From a virus: DNA of 22,987 nucleotides. How positions within the stretch are numbered: position 1 is the stretch's first letter; each line of letters starts with the position of its first letter. This document shows positions 6,786 through 13,850 of this stretch, piece after piece. A program made the translations under genes and the position numbers. The stretch is from positions 1 to 22,987 of the IMG/VR virus record IMGVR_UViG_3300047446_000273, one strand, 5' to 3'. The notes beneath the pieces were generated by a model. That model did no database searches and was not told where the DNA came from. It worked only from the letters and a program-made list of their open reading frames with translations.

Positions 6786-7547
6786 TTGAAAAAGGATTGG
6801 GTGGTCTGGTGCGGATGTATTGGGCTGTTTTTAGCGGGCGGAATCTACTTCAACATGCTTCCCCGAGTTGTTTGGAAAACAGAGGTCGGTGTTGCTGATG
6901 TGGTTGGAGGGTTTTCAGCAATTGCTGCGGCAGTTGCTGCCTTCGCTGCTTGGCGTGCGGCAAGCATTGCCAACAAACAATCAACAGATAGCGCGTTATC
7001 GATCAGATGGCAGATGTACAAGATGCATCTCGATTCTTTCAATGAGTGGTTGCAAGGAATTGAGTTTGATCAAGGTGTGGTTTTTTACAGGAAGCATGAG
7101 CTTTACGAAATAATGTTTCCTTTCAATAGGGATCCATCAGAGGCATTCAGTGATAAAGGTTCATCAGAAGTTGTGTCGTGGGCTAATAGTTTTAAAAGGT
7201 TAGCTGATGTCGCATGCACATACAAAGCTCTGGGGCCTAGAGAGATCGAGGAGTGGATTTTTGACTATGCTCGTATTACTGGATACATGAGGTACTACTT
7301 GTTGTCGCCTGATGATAAACAGTTCTTTTTTGATAATAGGCTTGCTACCGGTGTAAGTATTGATAATTACGAGGATGTATTGCCCGCTATGAATAGTATT
7401 GTTGAACGGCTCTCTAAATTCGCTTTTGTTGATTTGAAGTATGGGTATAGGGGGATGACGGCAGAATTCAAAGAGTCATTTATGGGATTCTACTTTGATG
7501 TTTCTATGAATAACTACAATCAGCATTCATATAGAGAGAATCCTTGA
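6786..7547 (+). CDS. Membrane-anchored accessory protein of unknown function
   Basis: A 253-residue protein beginning at TTG, preceded by GGAG eight bases upstream. Two membrane segments open it: about 6-24 (VVWCGCIGLFLAGGIYF) and about 36-58 (VADVVGGFSAIAAAVAAFAAW). A cytoplasmic domain follows from about residue 65, rich in aromatic and acidic residues (RWQMYKMHLDSFNEWLQGI, FYRKHELYEIMFPFNRDPSEAF). The gene is clearly more AT-rich than its flanks, uses AT-rich codons, and is the only rightward gene between two leftward blocks. These are typical signs of a horizontally acquired 'moron'. The two-helix-plus-soluble-domain design recalls membrane effectors of phage-defence or exclusion systems, but I recognise no family. 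Confidence 0.8.
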   Translation: MKKDWVVWCGCIGLFLAGGIYFNMLPRVVWKTEVGVADVVGGFSAIAAAVAAFAAWRAASIANKQSTDSALSIRWQMYKMHLDSFNEWLQGIEFDQGVVFYRKHELYEIMFPFNRDPSEAFSDKGSSEVVSWANSFKRLADVACTYKALGPREIEEWIFDYARITGYMRYYLLSPDDKQFFFDNRLATGVSIDNYEDVLPAMNSIVERLSKFAFVDLKYGYRGMTAEFKESFMGFYFDVSMNNYNQHSYRENP

Positions 7548-7592
7548 TTCAGTGTTTATTGCTCGACACAGACTTCCGCAGTTTTCTCAAGC

Positions 7593-7632
7593 AGTCGCGA
7601 CTTTTTAAGATATCTCAATATCAAGTCGCGAC
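7593..7632. repeat. Pair of AGTCGCGAC(T) sites 31 bp apart
   Basis: AGTCGCGACT (7593-7602) is a perfect 10-base palindrome; AGTCGCGAC recurs at 7624-7632. The centres are 31 bp apart, about three helical turns. The DNA between is AT-rich and includes GATATC. The arrangement fits two operator half-sites on one helix face. No open frame occupies the 120-bp gap 7548-7667. Confidence 0.45.
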
Positions 7633-7667
7633 GTTGTAGCAAAGGAACCTGGTTTTTTTGTTAGTGG

Positions 7668-8675
7668 TCAGATGGCAGCCCGCTTGAGCTGCTCGGTCAG
7701 TTGGATTGGAAGGCCGCGTAGCGTCAGAGTTCCACCTTCCTCGTCAAACTTGATCTTGTCGCCCAGCAGGTGCGCCTCGAAGCTGATCGACATCCCTTCG
7801 GCCCGACCGGTGAAGCGCCGGAATTTGTTGAGGGTCTTTTTGTCCGGCGGCAGGGTCTCGGAGATTCCGTAGTCCTTTGCCTTAATGAAGTCGTAGAAGT
7901 TCTTCGGGCGGTCTTCGTCGATCAGGCCCGACAGTTCGTCGAGGGTGATCGGCTCGCCCAGCTTGGCCTGAGCCATGGAGTAGCTGACCAGCGTGTGGGT
8001 TTTCTCGCGGGCTGCGTCTTCGACCATGTCCTCGCTTTCAACGAAGTCGCTGAACGCCTTGAGCAGGGTTCGGGTTTCGCCCGGGCCGTCGATCCCTTCC
8101 TGGCAACCGATGAAGTCGCGGAAGTAATCGTTGAGCTTCCGGCCCTGCTTGCCCTTCAGGTACGAGATGTACTGCTTCGACTGGCGGTTGTTCTGCCATT
8201 CGCTGATGTTGATGCGCGCGGCCAGGCGGATGTGATCCAGGTCCAGACGATTCACCGTCATCAGGGCCAGCTCTTCGGTCATCGTCACCGCTTCGGTTTC
8301 CTGCACCAGGGCAATGACCAGGTAATCGGTCAGGCCTTGTTGGTAGTGGCAGAAGAGGGCGTGCCCGCCGGTGGTGAGGTTCGATTCTTCCATCAGCCTG
8401 GTCAGGTGTTCGACGGCCGTGGTGCTGAATGACAGGAAGTCGGAAACGCCGGCCAGGTACTTGCCGAGCCAGCCGCTGAATGGGTAAGCGCCTGACTCCT
8501 GATGAAAGAACCCCCAGCCCTTGCCGGCTGTGGCGTTGTAGCTGTCGTTGAGATGGCTCATCAGGTCGTCGCGGGCCTGGCTGTCGACCTGCTCGGATGC
8601 GCCCAGGAAAAGAACAGCCGGGTTGCCGTCGGGCTTCTTGTCGATCTTGTGGATGACGCTATGGCGTACAGGCAT
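7668..8675 (-). CDS. ndpA: Nucleoid-associated protein NdpA/YejK family
   Basis: A 335-residue protein, the same length as E. coli YejK. The start at 8675 has TGAGG eight bases upstream and begins [18 protein letters not shown]; a start at 8771 would add 32 residues unlike the family. Recognisable stretches are [12 protein letters not shown], the [22 protein letters not shown] region, [65 protein letters not shown] and C-terminal [21 protein letters not shown]. The chromosomal family is a nucleoid-associated protein of poorly defined role; in a prophage it may affect DNA packing or silencing. A 13-base palindrome covers its ribosome site. Confidence 0.92.
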   Translation of the reverse strand: MPVRHSVIHKIDKKPDGNPAVLFLGASEQVDSQARDDLMSHLNDSYNATAGKGWGFFHQESGAYPFSGWLGKYLAGVSDFLSFSTTAVEHLTRLMEESNLTTGGHALFCHYQQGLTDYLVIALVQETEAVTMTEELALMTVNRLDLDHIRLAARINISEWQNNRQSKQYISYLKGKQGRKLNDYFRDFIGCQEGIDGPGETRTLLKAFSDFVESEDMVEDAAREKTHTLVSYSMAQAKLGEPITLDELSGLIDEDRPKNFYDFIKAKDYGISETLPPDKKTLNKFRRFTGRAEGMSISFEAHLLGDKIKFDEEGGTLTLRGLPIQLTEQLKRAAI

Positions 8676-8680
8676 TTCGT

Positions 8681-8693
8681 TTACCTCAGGTAA
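8681..8693 (-). promoter_or_regulatory. Palindrome over the ndpA ribosome-binding site
   Basis: TTACCTCAGGTAA, six-base arms around one base. On the mRNA it contains the GAGG that serves the start at 8675, so folding or protein binding here would control ndpA translation or transcription. This is motif evidence only. Confidence 0.45.
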
Positions 8694-8781
8694 GCGCCGC
8701 CCTCCGTATCCGGTGGTGGCAATTTGGTTTGGGTTGGGGTATGACGAGTATCTGGCATGAGGCCAGAACAAGGAGATAGGC

Positions 8782-9051
8782 GTGGTACAAAGATCAAATG
8801 CTTTCGAACAATGGTCGCCGCAGCAAGGCGATAAACTTATCGAGTATGGGCACGAGAATGGGTGTTACTCGGAGATCCGTTTACGCCGAAGTCACTCGGG
8901 AGCAATCGGCCACATGTTTATAGGCGTTTATCGGGAGGATGGAAGAATGATCACTGAGCAGATACACGATGTTTCCGACGAATCCGACAACGAAGCTTCG
9001 GATTTCGCGATGGAAGAGGCTCGGCGCTGGGCTCTTAATCCGCGCCGCTGA
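8782..9051 (+). CDS. Hypothetical small protein
   Basis: An 89-residue protein starting at GTG with a strong AAGGAG seven bases upstream. It is acidic in the C-terminal half ([31 protein letters not shown]), with a likely beta-rich middle ([26 protein letters not shown]). There is no membrane segment or recognised domain. It is divergent from ndpA, sharing the roughly 105-bp intergenic region, and overlaps no other gene. The final helix EEARRWALN resembles ends of small phage proteins annotated only as hypothetical. Confidence 0.7.
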   Translation: MVQRSNAFEQWSPQQGDKLIEYGHENGCYSEIRLRRSHSGAIGHMFIGVYREDGRMITEQIHDVSDESDNEASDFAMEEARRWALNPRR

Positions 9052-9092
9052 GAATAACTCTGGATGCCAAGTGCGGTGGGCTAGGCGCGCTA

Positions 9093-9581
9093 TCAGTCGT
9101 TTTCGCCGTCATCGTCGGCGTTCATTTGGAGCGACTCGGCAAAGCCTGCTTGCCGTAATTTGCGCGCCACGTTTTGTGGTATGTCGATTGCGTGGCGCTT
9201 AATTTCAAGCATTGGCGCGGATTTCTCGGCGCCCAACGAGTGGGCATGTGCGATAAGTCGCCAGATGGTGGTGCGGTCCTTCGTTTCGCCCAGATCGGCG
9301 GTGAGCGCAGCCAGCAGGTCACGCATCCCCTGGCGGAAGTAATGGCGAATGATGTCGGACGGCCCTTTGATCTTCGGCGGCGCCGGCGGCAGATCCTCGG
9401 CCCGGCCATTCAGCACCAGCAGTTGCACGGCCTCGCTGACCTCTTCGATCTCATGCCAGCACATCAACTCGTCTAGCATCTGCCGGGTTCCGTACGGGAC
9501 CGTGTGTCGCAATTCCTGCTCGCCCAACTCCTGCCGCTTCTCGGCAAGCTTGGCTGTGCGTTCCTTCTGTTCGGCAGCCAT
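9093..9581 (-). CDS. Hypothetical phage protein, possible ribbon-helix-helix segment
   Basis: A 162-residue protein with AGAGG ahead of the ATG. The N-terminal 22 residues are a charged helix. Residues 23-59 (ELRHTVPYGTRQMLDELMCWHEIEEVSEAVQLLVLN) have the strand-helix-helix rhythm of ribbon-helix-helix DNA-binding proteins, a pattern I recall from several phage hypotheticals. Residues 72-160 are helical (IIRHYFRQGMRDLLAAL, TIWRLIAHAHSLG, IPQNVARKLRQAGF). It may be a regulator; DNA binding is inferred, not shown. It follows the 9651-10136 gene after a gap of about 70 bases. Confidence 0.75.
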   Translation of the reverse strand: MAAEQKERTAKLAEKRQELGEQELRHTVPYGTRQMLDELMCWHEIEEVSEAVQLLVLNGRAEDLPPAPPKIKGPSDIIRHYFRQGMRDLLAALTADLGETKDRTTIWRLIAHAHSLGAEKSAPMLEIKRHAIDIPQNVARKLRQAGFAESLQMNADDDGEND

Positions 9582-9650
9582 GGCCTACCTCTTCTATTCC
9601 GCTGGCAGGCAGTGCGAGCCAGGTTTGACGTTTGCGTTGCTGGACGCGGG

Positions 9651-10136
9651 CTATGCGGCGCATGAATCGACCTTCTGCTGATTCCAGGCGCCTACCGCTT
9701 CGAAGATCCGCGCAGCGTGTGCCTCATCCAGCGACATCACTTCGGGAATGGCGATCCAGCCTGAAGCCACCATCTGGCTTTGGTTGGCCTCGTCGCGCAG
9801 TTGCTTGTAGCAATGCTCGATCACGTCTTCTAGGTGATCGGAGAGGTAGACGCCTTCGGGCGCAATCTCCACCGATTTGCTGTAGCGGTCGCCGCGCGCG
9901 TCGATGCAAAGCGCGCTGAGGTAGATCGTCCACCGGTGAGGGATGCCGCACACAGCCTGGCCGATCTTCCCCGGCGCGATGTTCTTCAGCGACTTGTAAT
10001 TGATCATGCCCTGGCGGCCGCTGGGGTCGATGTTCACGACTGCGACGTGGTTGGAGGCCAGCAGCGACCGGCAGGACCGGTCAACGCGGGCTTTGAGGTT
10101 GTGCGGCTTACACCGTTTTTTTGATTGCCTGGCCAT
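9651..10136 (-). CDS. Hypothetical phage protein
   Basis: A 161-residue protein. The basic N terminus MARQSKKRCKPHNLKARVDRS is followed by a beta-rich part (HVAVVNIDPSGRQGMINYK), a conserved-looking RWTIYLSALCIDARGDRYSKSVEI, and helical LEDVIEHCYKQLRDEANQSQMVASGWIA. This arrangement recurs in Pseudomonas phage proteins of unknown role. The ATG follows GGGAGACG and lies 29 bases inside the 3' end of the upstream HNH gene, so translation is probably coupled. No catalytic motif seen. Confidence 0.78.
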   Translation of the reverse strand: MARQSKKRCKPHNLKARVDRSCRSLLASNHVAVVNIDPSGRQGMINYKSLKNIAPGKIGQAVCGIPHRWTIYLSALCIDARGDRYSKSVEIAPEGVYLSDHLEDVIEHCYKQLRDEANQSQMVASGWIAIPEVMSLDEAHAARIFEAVGAWNQQKVDSCAA

Positions 10137-10638
10137 GACCGCGTCTCCCGCTGTTTTTGTGGTACCCGTTTTCAGCCTCGGCGTTCTTTCTGGCAGCTAC
10201 TGCAGCCGCTAGATCTTTGAAATAGCCAAGATTGATGCGCGTCCCGCTGACCGTGATTCTTGCGACCCATCCATCAGCGCGGCTATGCCGCCGAACTCCA
10301 ATGCAGCCCGAAGTACTGTCACAACGAACGGCCCTATTTCGGTCGTTCTCCTGTCGAGTTACTGCACGTAAATTGCACCAGCGGTTATCTGTTACGTCAC
10401 CGTTTATGTGGTCGACCTGATCTGGTGGAAACTCGCCCGTCATCACCAACCACGCAAGTCTGTGCGCTAGGTATTGTTTGGACTTGAGCCGAATTCGGAT
10501 ATAGCCGCTCCCATTTATTGATCCTGCAGGGCTTCCGGCTTTGACCCGATTGCATGTTTTTACCTTTCGGATGAAAGCTCCGGTGACTGGGTCGTAACCC
10601 AACAGACTTCTGGCTTCCTCGGCAGATATATCGCTCAT
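10108..10638 (-). CDS. Free-standing HNH homing-type endonuclease with AP2 domain
   Basis: A 176-residue protein. The HNH nuclease lies at about 50-103: YLAHRLAWLVMTG with H59, then VDHINGDVTDNRWCNLR with the central D76-H77 and N79, and asparagines N85 and N89. An AP2 DNA-binding domain occupies about 111-155 (GCIGVRRHSRADGWVARITVSG, INLGYFKDLAAAVAAR). This is the classical composition of phage-borne mobile endonucleases that cut intron- or insert-less alleles. No intron or intein is visible nearby. Its ATG overlaps the upstream stop (ATGA) and its 3' end overlaps the next gene by 29 bases, so it is integrated into the operon without breaking reading. Confidence 0.92.
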   Translation of the reverse strand: MSDISAEEARSLLGYDPVTGAFIRKVKTCNRVKAGSPAGSINGSGYIRIRLKSKQYLAHRLAWLVMTGEFPPDQVDHINGDVTDNRWCNLRAVTRQENDRNRAVRCDSTSGCIGVRRHSRADGWVARITVSGTRINLGYFKDLAAAVAARKNAEAENGYHKNSGRRGHGQAIKKTV

Positions 10639-10877
10639 AGTGCCTCCGCGAGTTTGCGCAGCGCGTTACGCTCAGCCCTTGTCAGAACTGGCTTGCGGCG
10701 CTTGAGGATGGTTTCGGGATCGATGTTGGTCGAGCGCTTGGCGGGCGGCGGGTTAAGGGCCGGGCTCTCGCCCTGGTAGATCGTTCCGCCGGCGGCCAGG
10801 AACTGGGCTACCTTCGCGTTGATGGCGTCGGATAGCGGTCGGTGTGCCTCGACGATGGTCTGGTGATTGCTGATCAT
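10635..10877 (-). CDS. Hypothetical phage protein
   Basis: An 80-residue protein. Helical HRPLSDAINAKVAQFLAAGGTIYQGESPALNPPP comes first, then a strongly basic tail (TILKRRKPVLTRAERNALRKLAEAL). The basic C terminus suggests nucleic-acid contact. It overlaps its neighbours by ATGA at both ends (exonuclease upstream, HNH gene downstream), so it belongs to the recombination operon. No family recognised with certainty. Confidence 0.7.
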   Translation of the reverse strand: MISNHQTIVEAHRPLSDAINAKVAQFLAAGGTIYQGESPALNPPPAKRSTNIDPETILKRRKPVLTRAERNALRKLAEAL

Positions 10878-11491
10878 GCCGCGATCCCCAGCACCTGGTT
10901 CATACGGTCATCGAGGATTTCGTAGAAGGTCTTCACCCGTTCCGAAAGTTTTCGGATCATCGCCTCGTCCCGGTACGCGCGCTTGATGAACAGCGGCATC
11001 CCCGGCCAGTAGCAAACAAAGTCGATCCACTCGCGCTCTGAGATCCACAGGCCGCCCTGGCACTGGGCGACGTGTTCCTTTGGAATCTCACCGGACAGGA
11101 TCACTTCGACCTGAAACTTCGGCAGTTTGGTTTTGATTTCCGTCAGGCCCTTGGTCCCCACCAGCGAGTCAGGCGAATAGCCGGCGCCGTGGTTGAGGAT
11201 GATTGCCACCTGGCTGGTTTCAACTTCTTCGCGCTCTTCGTAGAGCTTGCGGGCGACAGCCTCCAGCTCGTGGCCGCGCTCAGTGTGCCGGTTGCCCATG
11301 AACGGGTCGGCTGCTTCGCCGGTGATGCGCTCGCCGATCAGCGTGTTCATGTAGGTGATGGCGCCGGCGCCGAAACCGGCCTCGCCTTTGCCGTTGACCA
11401 GCAGACACTCCAGCTCGGAGCAGGTGACGATGCCCAAGCGCAATGCCAGCCACTCAGGCGAGCCTTGCTGTACTTCGGTGATGATTTGCAT
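10874..11491 (-). CDS. YqaJ / lambda-Exo type 5'-3' exonuclease
   Basis: A 205-residue nuclease that would resect double-stranded DNA ends for phage recombination, working with the ERF protein encoded just upstream. The family's opening motif is present (QGSPEWLALRLGIVTCSE, W14 and R18), followed by ERGHELEAVARKLYEE (71-86). The catalytic set is D108 (YSPDSLVG), E118 and K120 (TEIKTK), with the same 10- and 2-residue spacing as D119, E129 and K131 of lambda Exo. QCQGGLWIS (143-151) is the family's substrate-binding helix. An AGGAG site spans the stop of the ERF gene, three bases upstream, so the two are coupled. Confidence 0.93.
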   Translation of the reverse strand: MQIITEVQQGSPEWLALRLGIVTCSELECLLVNGKGEAGFGAGAITYMNTLIGERITGEAADPFMGNRHTERGHELEAVARKLYEEREEVETSQVAIILNHGAGYSPDSLVGTKGLTEIKTKLPKFQVEVILSGEIPKEHVAQCQGGLWISEREWIDFVCYWPGMPLFIKRAYRDEAMIRKLSERVKTFYEILDDRMNQVLGIAA

Positions 11492-11494
11492 GGC

Positions 11495-12256
11495 TTACTC
11501 CTGTGGCCGGCTGGTGGCTTTGCTGATTCGCGCCGAGACGGCATCGAATTCGGATTTGAAGACGTTGGCTGCGCAACCGTACTTGGCGGTGAAATTGTCC
11601 TGGAGTACCTGGCTGCACTTCTTCAGCAGCGCGTCGAGTTGGGCGGCTTGGCCGGGGGTGATAACTGGCTCTGACGGGGTATCGGGCTTTTTGCCGGCGT
11701 CCTGGCCGTCGTCGTCCTCGCCGGTGGTGGTGAAGTTGAGCAGGGCGCCGGCGGTATAGCGCTTGCCGTAGCTGACCGAGCTGGCGACAGCCTGGACAGC
11801 GTTTTTGCTGCCGGTGGCGTCAGCGGGAAGGAGGATCGAGGTGGTTTCACGGTGCCCGTCTTTGTGGCTCAGCACACCCTCAACTTCGACCCCGGTTGCT
11901 CCGCGCGGGATGCGGAACGAAAGGGCGAAGCCGTATTTTGCAAGAATGGGTTTTAGTTGTTCGTTGATGTCTTCCCAGAGGGCATAGGTGGATTGAACGT
12001 TCTTGAATTTGTCGCGGATGGCGCCACGCTCGCGGATCACCGGGAGCTTCTTTTGCATTTCGGACATCGCGGCATCGAAGGCCTGTTTTGCGAGTCGGTC
12101 CTGGTGCTGCTGGTGCATCACCATCAGCCGTTCCATCTTGTCGATGTCGGCGGCGGGGTTGGTGGCCACCTGCTGGATGATCGCCATGATCGTGGCGGAT
12201 TCGCTTTGTGCGGCCGGCACGCGCTCGACCGGGTCTTTCACTGCAAGATTGCTCAT
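11495..12256 (-). CDS. erf: ERF-family single-strand annealing protein
   Basis: A 253-residue protein of the P22 Erf class, which anneals complementary single strands during phage genome circularisation and recombination. The family core spans about residues 55-180: FDAAMSEMQKKLPVI, FKNVQSTYALWEDINEQLKPILAKYGFALSFRI, and VASSVSYGKRYTAGALLNFTTTGEDDDG, the signature that places it with ERF rather than Redbeta. The C-terminal 70 residues are variable (PSEPVITPGQAAQLDALLKKCSQVL, a helical tail). GAGG overlaps the stop of the coiled-coil gene upstream. The start context GAGGTCGCCATGAGC is repeated at 14913. Confidence 0.92.
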   Translation of the reverse strand: MSNLAVKDPVERVPAAQSESATIMAIIQQVATNPAADIDKMERLMVMHQQHQDRLAKQAFDAAMSEMQKKLPVIRERGAIRDKFKNVQSTYALWEDINEQLKPILAKYGFALSFRIPRGATGVEVEGVLSHKDGHRETTSILLPADATGSKNAVQAVASSVSYGKRYTAGALLNFTTTGEDDDGQDAGKKPDTPSEPVITPGQAAQLDALLKKCSQVLQDNFTAKYGCAANVFKSEFDAVSARISKATSRPQE

Positions 12257-12263
12257 GGCGACC

Positions 12264-13367
12264 TCAGTAGGAAATTGAAATGGCGGGGATTTTGCGCTGG
12301 GCGATCAGTGTGACCGCTTGCTTGGCACAGGCCTCTGGCATGCCGCCGGCGATGAACGCCTCCAGCGCTGCGCGGTTGATCTTCGCTTGGTGGACCTTGT
12401 CCGCTTCACGGGCTGTTGCCTGGCGCAGGATTTCGTCGGCTGCTGCATCGGCGCGTGCTTGCTCATCCAAGAGGGCTTGTTCGACGGCTTTTTTCTGATC
12501 TTCGATGCCTTGCAGGCGGTCGCGCTCGGCCTTCTGTTCGGCCTCGATTTTCTCGCGCTTCGCTTGTTCGGCCTGGCGTTCGGCTTCGGTGGCCTGCAAT
12601 TTGAGATCGTTCTCGCGCTTCTCGGCGGCGGCCTGTTCGTCACGCACACGCTGTGCTTCGGCTTCACGATCACGCAGGGCCTTCGCTTCGGCTTCGCGGG
12701 TGGCTTGCTCGGCGGCTTCGCGGGCAATACGATCCTCGATGTCCTTCTTGTCGCGTGCTTCCTTCTCCAGGCGCAGGCGGGTCAGTTCGGCCTGTTCGGC
12801 TTCGTACTGGGTGCGCTCGACGTGCAGGGCGCGCAGCTTCGCAAGGGTCTGGTCCTTCACCTGTGCGGCTTCGGCCAGGAACTCTTCCCAGGCATCGCTG
12901 ATTGCGACCAGCTCAAGCTGGGCGATGATGTCGGCGACATGGGCGGCGGCCGGGGCCGCTTCGAAAACGGCTAGATCCTTGATGGCCTGGATACCGTCGA
13001 CGTGCTTGTCTTTGCGGGCCTGCTCGGCCTGCTCCCACTCCGTCAGCGGCTGGCGGGTGGTATCACGCAGTTCGTCCATCTTGGTGACGAACTCGCGCAG
13101 CTCGGCTTCCACCACCTTTGGCATTTCTTTGAGGACGCGCAGATAGTCGCGCCCCGGCTTTTCCACGGCAGCCTTGGATTTTCCGACCTTGGCGGCCAGG
13201 GAGGCGATGCGCTCGCGACCCTTGCGGGTGGTCAAGTCGGGAACCTCGGCGGAGACTTCAGCCTTCACCGCGTCGAAGAACTGGCCCAGGCCGCCTTTAA
13301 CGTAGATGGTCGGCGCGTTGTCGGCGCTGATGTCGTCGATGGTGATTACTTGCTGTTGTGCGGACAT
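12264..13367 (-). CDS. Long coiled-coil phage protein next to recombination genes
   Basis: A 367-residue protein. Residues 1-100 are a mixed domain (PTIYVKGGLGQFFDAVKAEV, LTTRKGRERIASLAAKVGKSKAAVEKPGRDY). About 100-320 form an Ala/Glu/Arg/Lys-rich coiled coil (EAEAKALRDREAEAQRVRDE and similar), often mislabelled TolA by similarity of composition. The C terminus IAGGMPEACAKQAVTLIAQRKIPAISISY is a compact helix-strand conserved in phage relatives. There is no signal peptide or membrane segment, so it is cytoplasmic. Co-transcription with ERF and Exo suggests a recombination accessory or nuclease-inhibitor role, which is inference. The start context is shared with the methyltransferase gene (both begin MSAQQ). 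Confidence 0.82.
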   Translation of the reverse strand: MSAQQQVITIDDISADNAPTIYVKGGLGQFFDAVKAEVSAEVPDLTTRKGRERIASLAAKVGKSKAAVEKPGRDYLRVLKEMPKVVEAELREFVTKMDELRDTTRQPLTEWEQAEQARKDKHVDGIQAIKDLAVFEAAPAAAHVADIIAQLELVAISDAWEEFLAEAAQVKDQTLAKLRALHVERTQYEAEQAELTRLRLEKEARDKKDIEDRIAREAAEQATREAEAKALRDREAEAQRVRDEQAAAEKRENDLKLQATEAERQAEQAKREKIEAEQKAERDRLQGIEDQKKAVEQALLDEQARADAAADEILRQATAREADKVHQAKINRAALEAFIAGGMPEACAKQAVTLIAQRKIPAISISY

Positions 13368-13378
13368 GGGGAATCCTT

Positions 13379-13395
13379 GCCGCGATGCTCGCAGC
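13379..13395 (-). promoter_or_regulatory. Intergenic hairpin next to Shine-Dalgarno (family 2)
   Basis: Leftward RNA: GCTGCGA/TCGCGGC, seven pairs including one G-U, with a GCA loop. It is followed by AAGGATTCCCC and the ATG at 13367; CTCCCCCTTTAAA lies just upstream. This is the copy most similar in its flanks to that at 3911. Confidence 0.55.
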
Positions 13396-13421
13396 GTTTA
13401 AAGGGGGAGTGGAAATAAGGG

Positions 13422-13466
13422 TTGATAAACGTTCTTATTCGCATTTAAGATACGTAATAACATATC
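13422..13466 (+). promoter_or_regulatory. Promoter with candidate Zur-type operator for the L36 gene
   Basis: TTGATA (13422-13427), 18-bp spacer, TAAGAT (13446-13451). Overlapping the -10 and start region is the imperfect palindrome GATACGTAATAACATATC (13449-13466), symmetric at 14 of 18 positions. Its TAACAT half resembles known Zur half-sites, but half-site spacing differs from the E. coli consensus. Host type B L36 genes are normally Zur-repressed, so zinc control here is plausible but unproven. Confidence 0.5.
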
Positions 13467-13490
13467 AACTCAACGCAAGGAGCCTCACCG

Positions 13491-13646
13491 ATGAAAGTGC
13501 TGTCCTCACTGAAAGAAGCGAAAAACCGTCACCGCGACTGCCAGATCGTGATGCGCCGGGGCCGGATCTACGTGATTTGTAAATCCAATCCGAAATTCAA
13601 AGCGCGACAGGGTAGTGCGAAGAACAAAAATAAGGGCAAAGGCTGA
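13491..13646 (+). CDS. ykgO: Type B (zinc-independent) ribosomal protein bL36, YkgO-like
   Basis: A 51-residue protein with AAGGAG nine bases before the ATG. The sequence [20 protein letters not shown], then [19 protein letters not shown], aligns with E. coli YkgO, the paralogue of L36 that lacks the zinc-coordinating CXXC of RpmJ. Only C17 and C30 are present. It ends in a basic KNKNKGKG tail slightly longer than YkgO. In bacteria such paralogues replace zinc-bearing L36 during zinc shortage, freeing zinc. It stands alone on the plus strand between two leftward operons, with its own promoter, and its stop abuts the stop of the convergent gene. A ribosomal protein gene in this prophage arm is unusual. 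Confidence 0.88.
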   Translation: MKVLSSLKEAKNRHRDCQIVMRRGRIYVICKSNPKFKARQGSAKNKNKGKG

Positions 13647-13850
13647 TCAGCACTGTTGCTGACTTTGCTGCTCAACCCGGTAGCGCAGGACTTGGAGAAC
13701 GCGACCGCCGTAGCCAGGTTCGGCGTACTGCTCAACCGGTGCGCCGAAGAAGCCACGGCGTTCGGCCAGGCTATAGGCTTCACGCAGGTTGTGAGCGCTG
13801 ATGTCTTCGAGCTGCTCGTCGACCAGTGATTTAACCGGTGCTGTGGTCAC
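13647..13850 (-). CDS. Hypothetical small phage protein
   Basis: A 67-residue protein starting at GTG with AAGGAGG upstream; its GTGA overlaps the stop of the preceding gene. It contains VDEQLEDISAHNLREAYSLAERRGFFGAP (helical) and a glutamine-rich end (RVEQQSQQQC). Its stop directly abuts the stop of the convergent L36 gene. It is the last gene of the early-left group from 14466. Function not recognised. Confidence 0.65.
   Translation of the reverse strand: MTTAPVKSLVDEQLEDISAHNLREAYSLAERRGFFGAPVEQYAEPGYGGRVLQVLRYRVEQQSQQQC

Noticed and set aside
12318-13146. Long open frames on the plus strand opposite the coiled-coil gene
   Set aside because: They are mirror frames of a repetitive Ala/Glu/Arg-coded sequence, rich in Ser/Arg/Cys and without ribosome sites; the minus-strand gene has a good start and is operon-linked.
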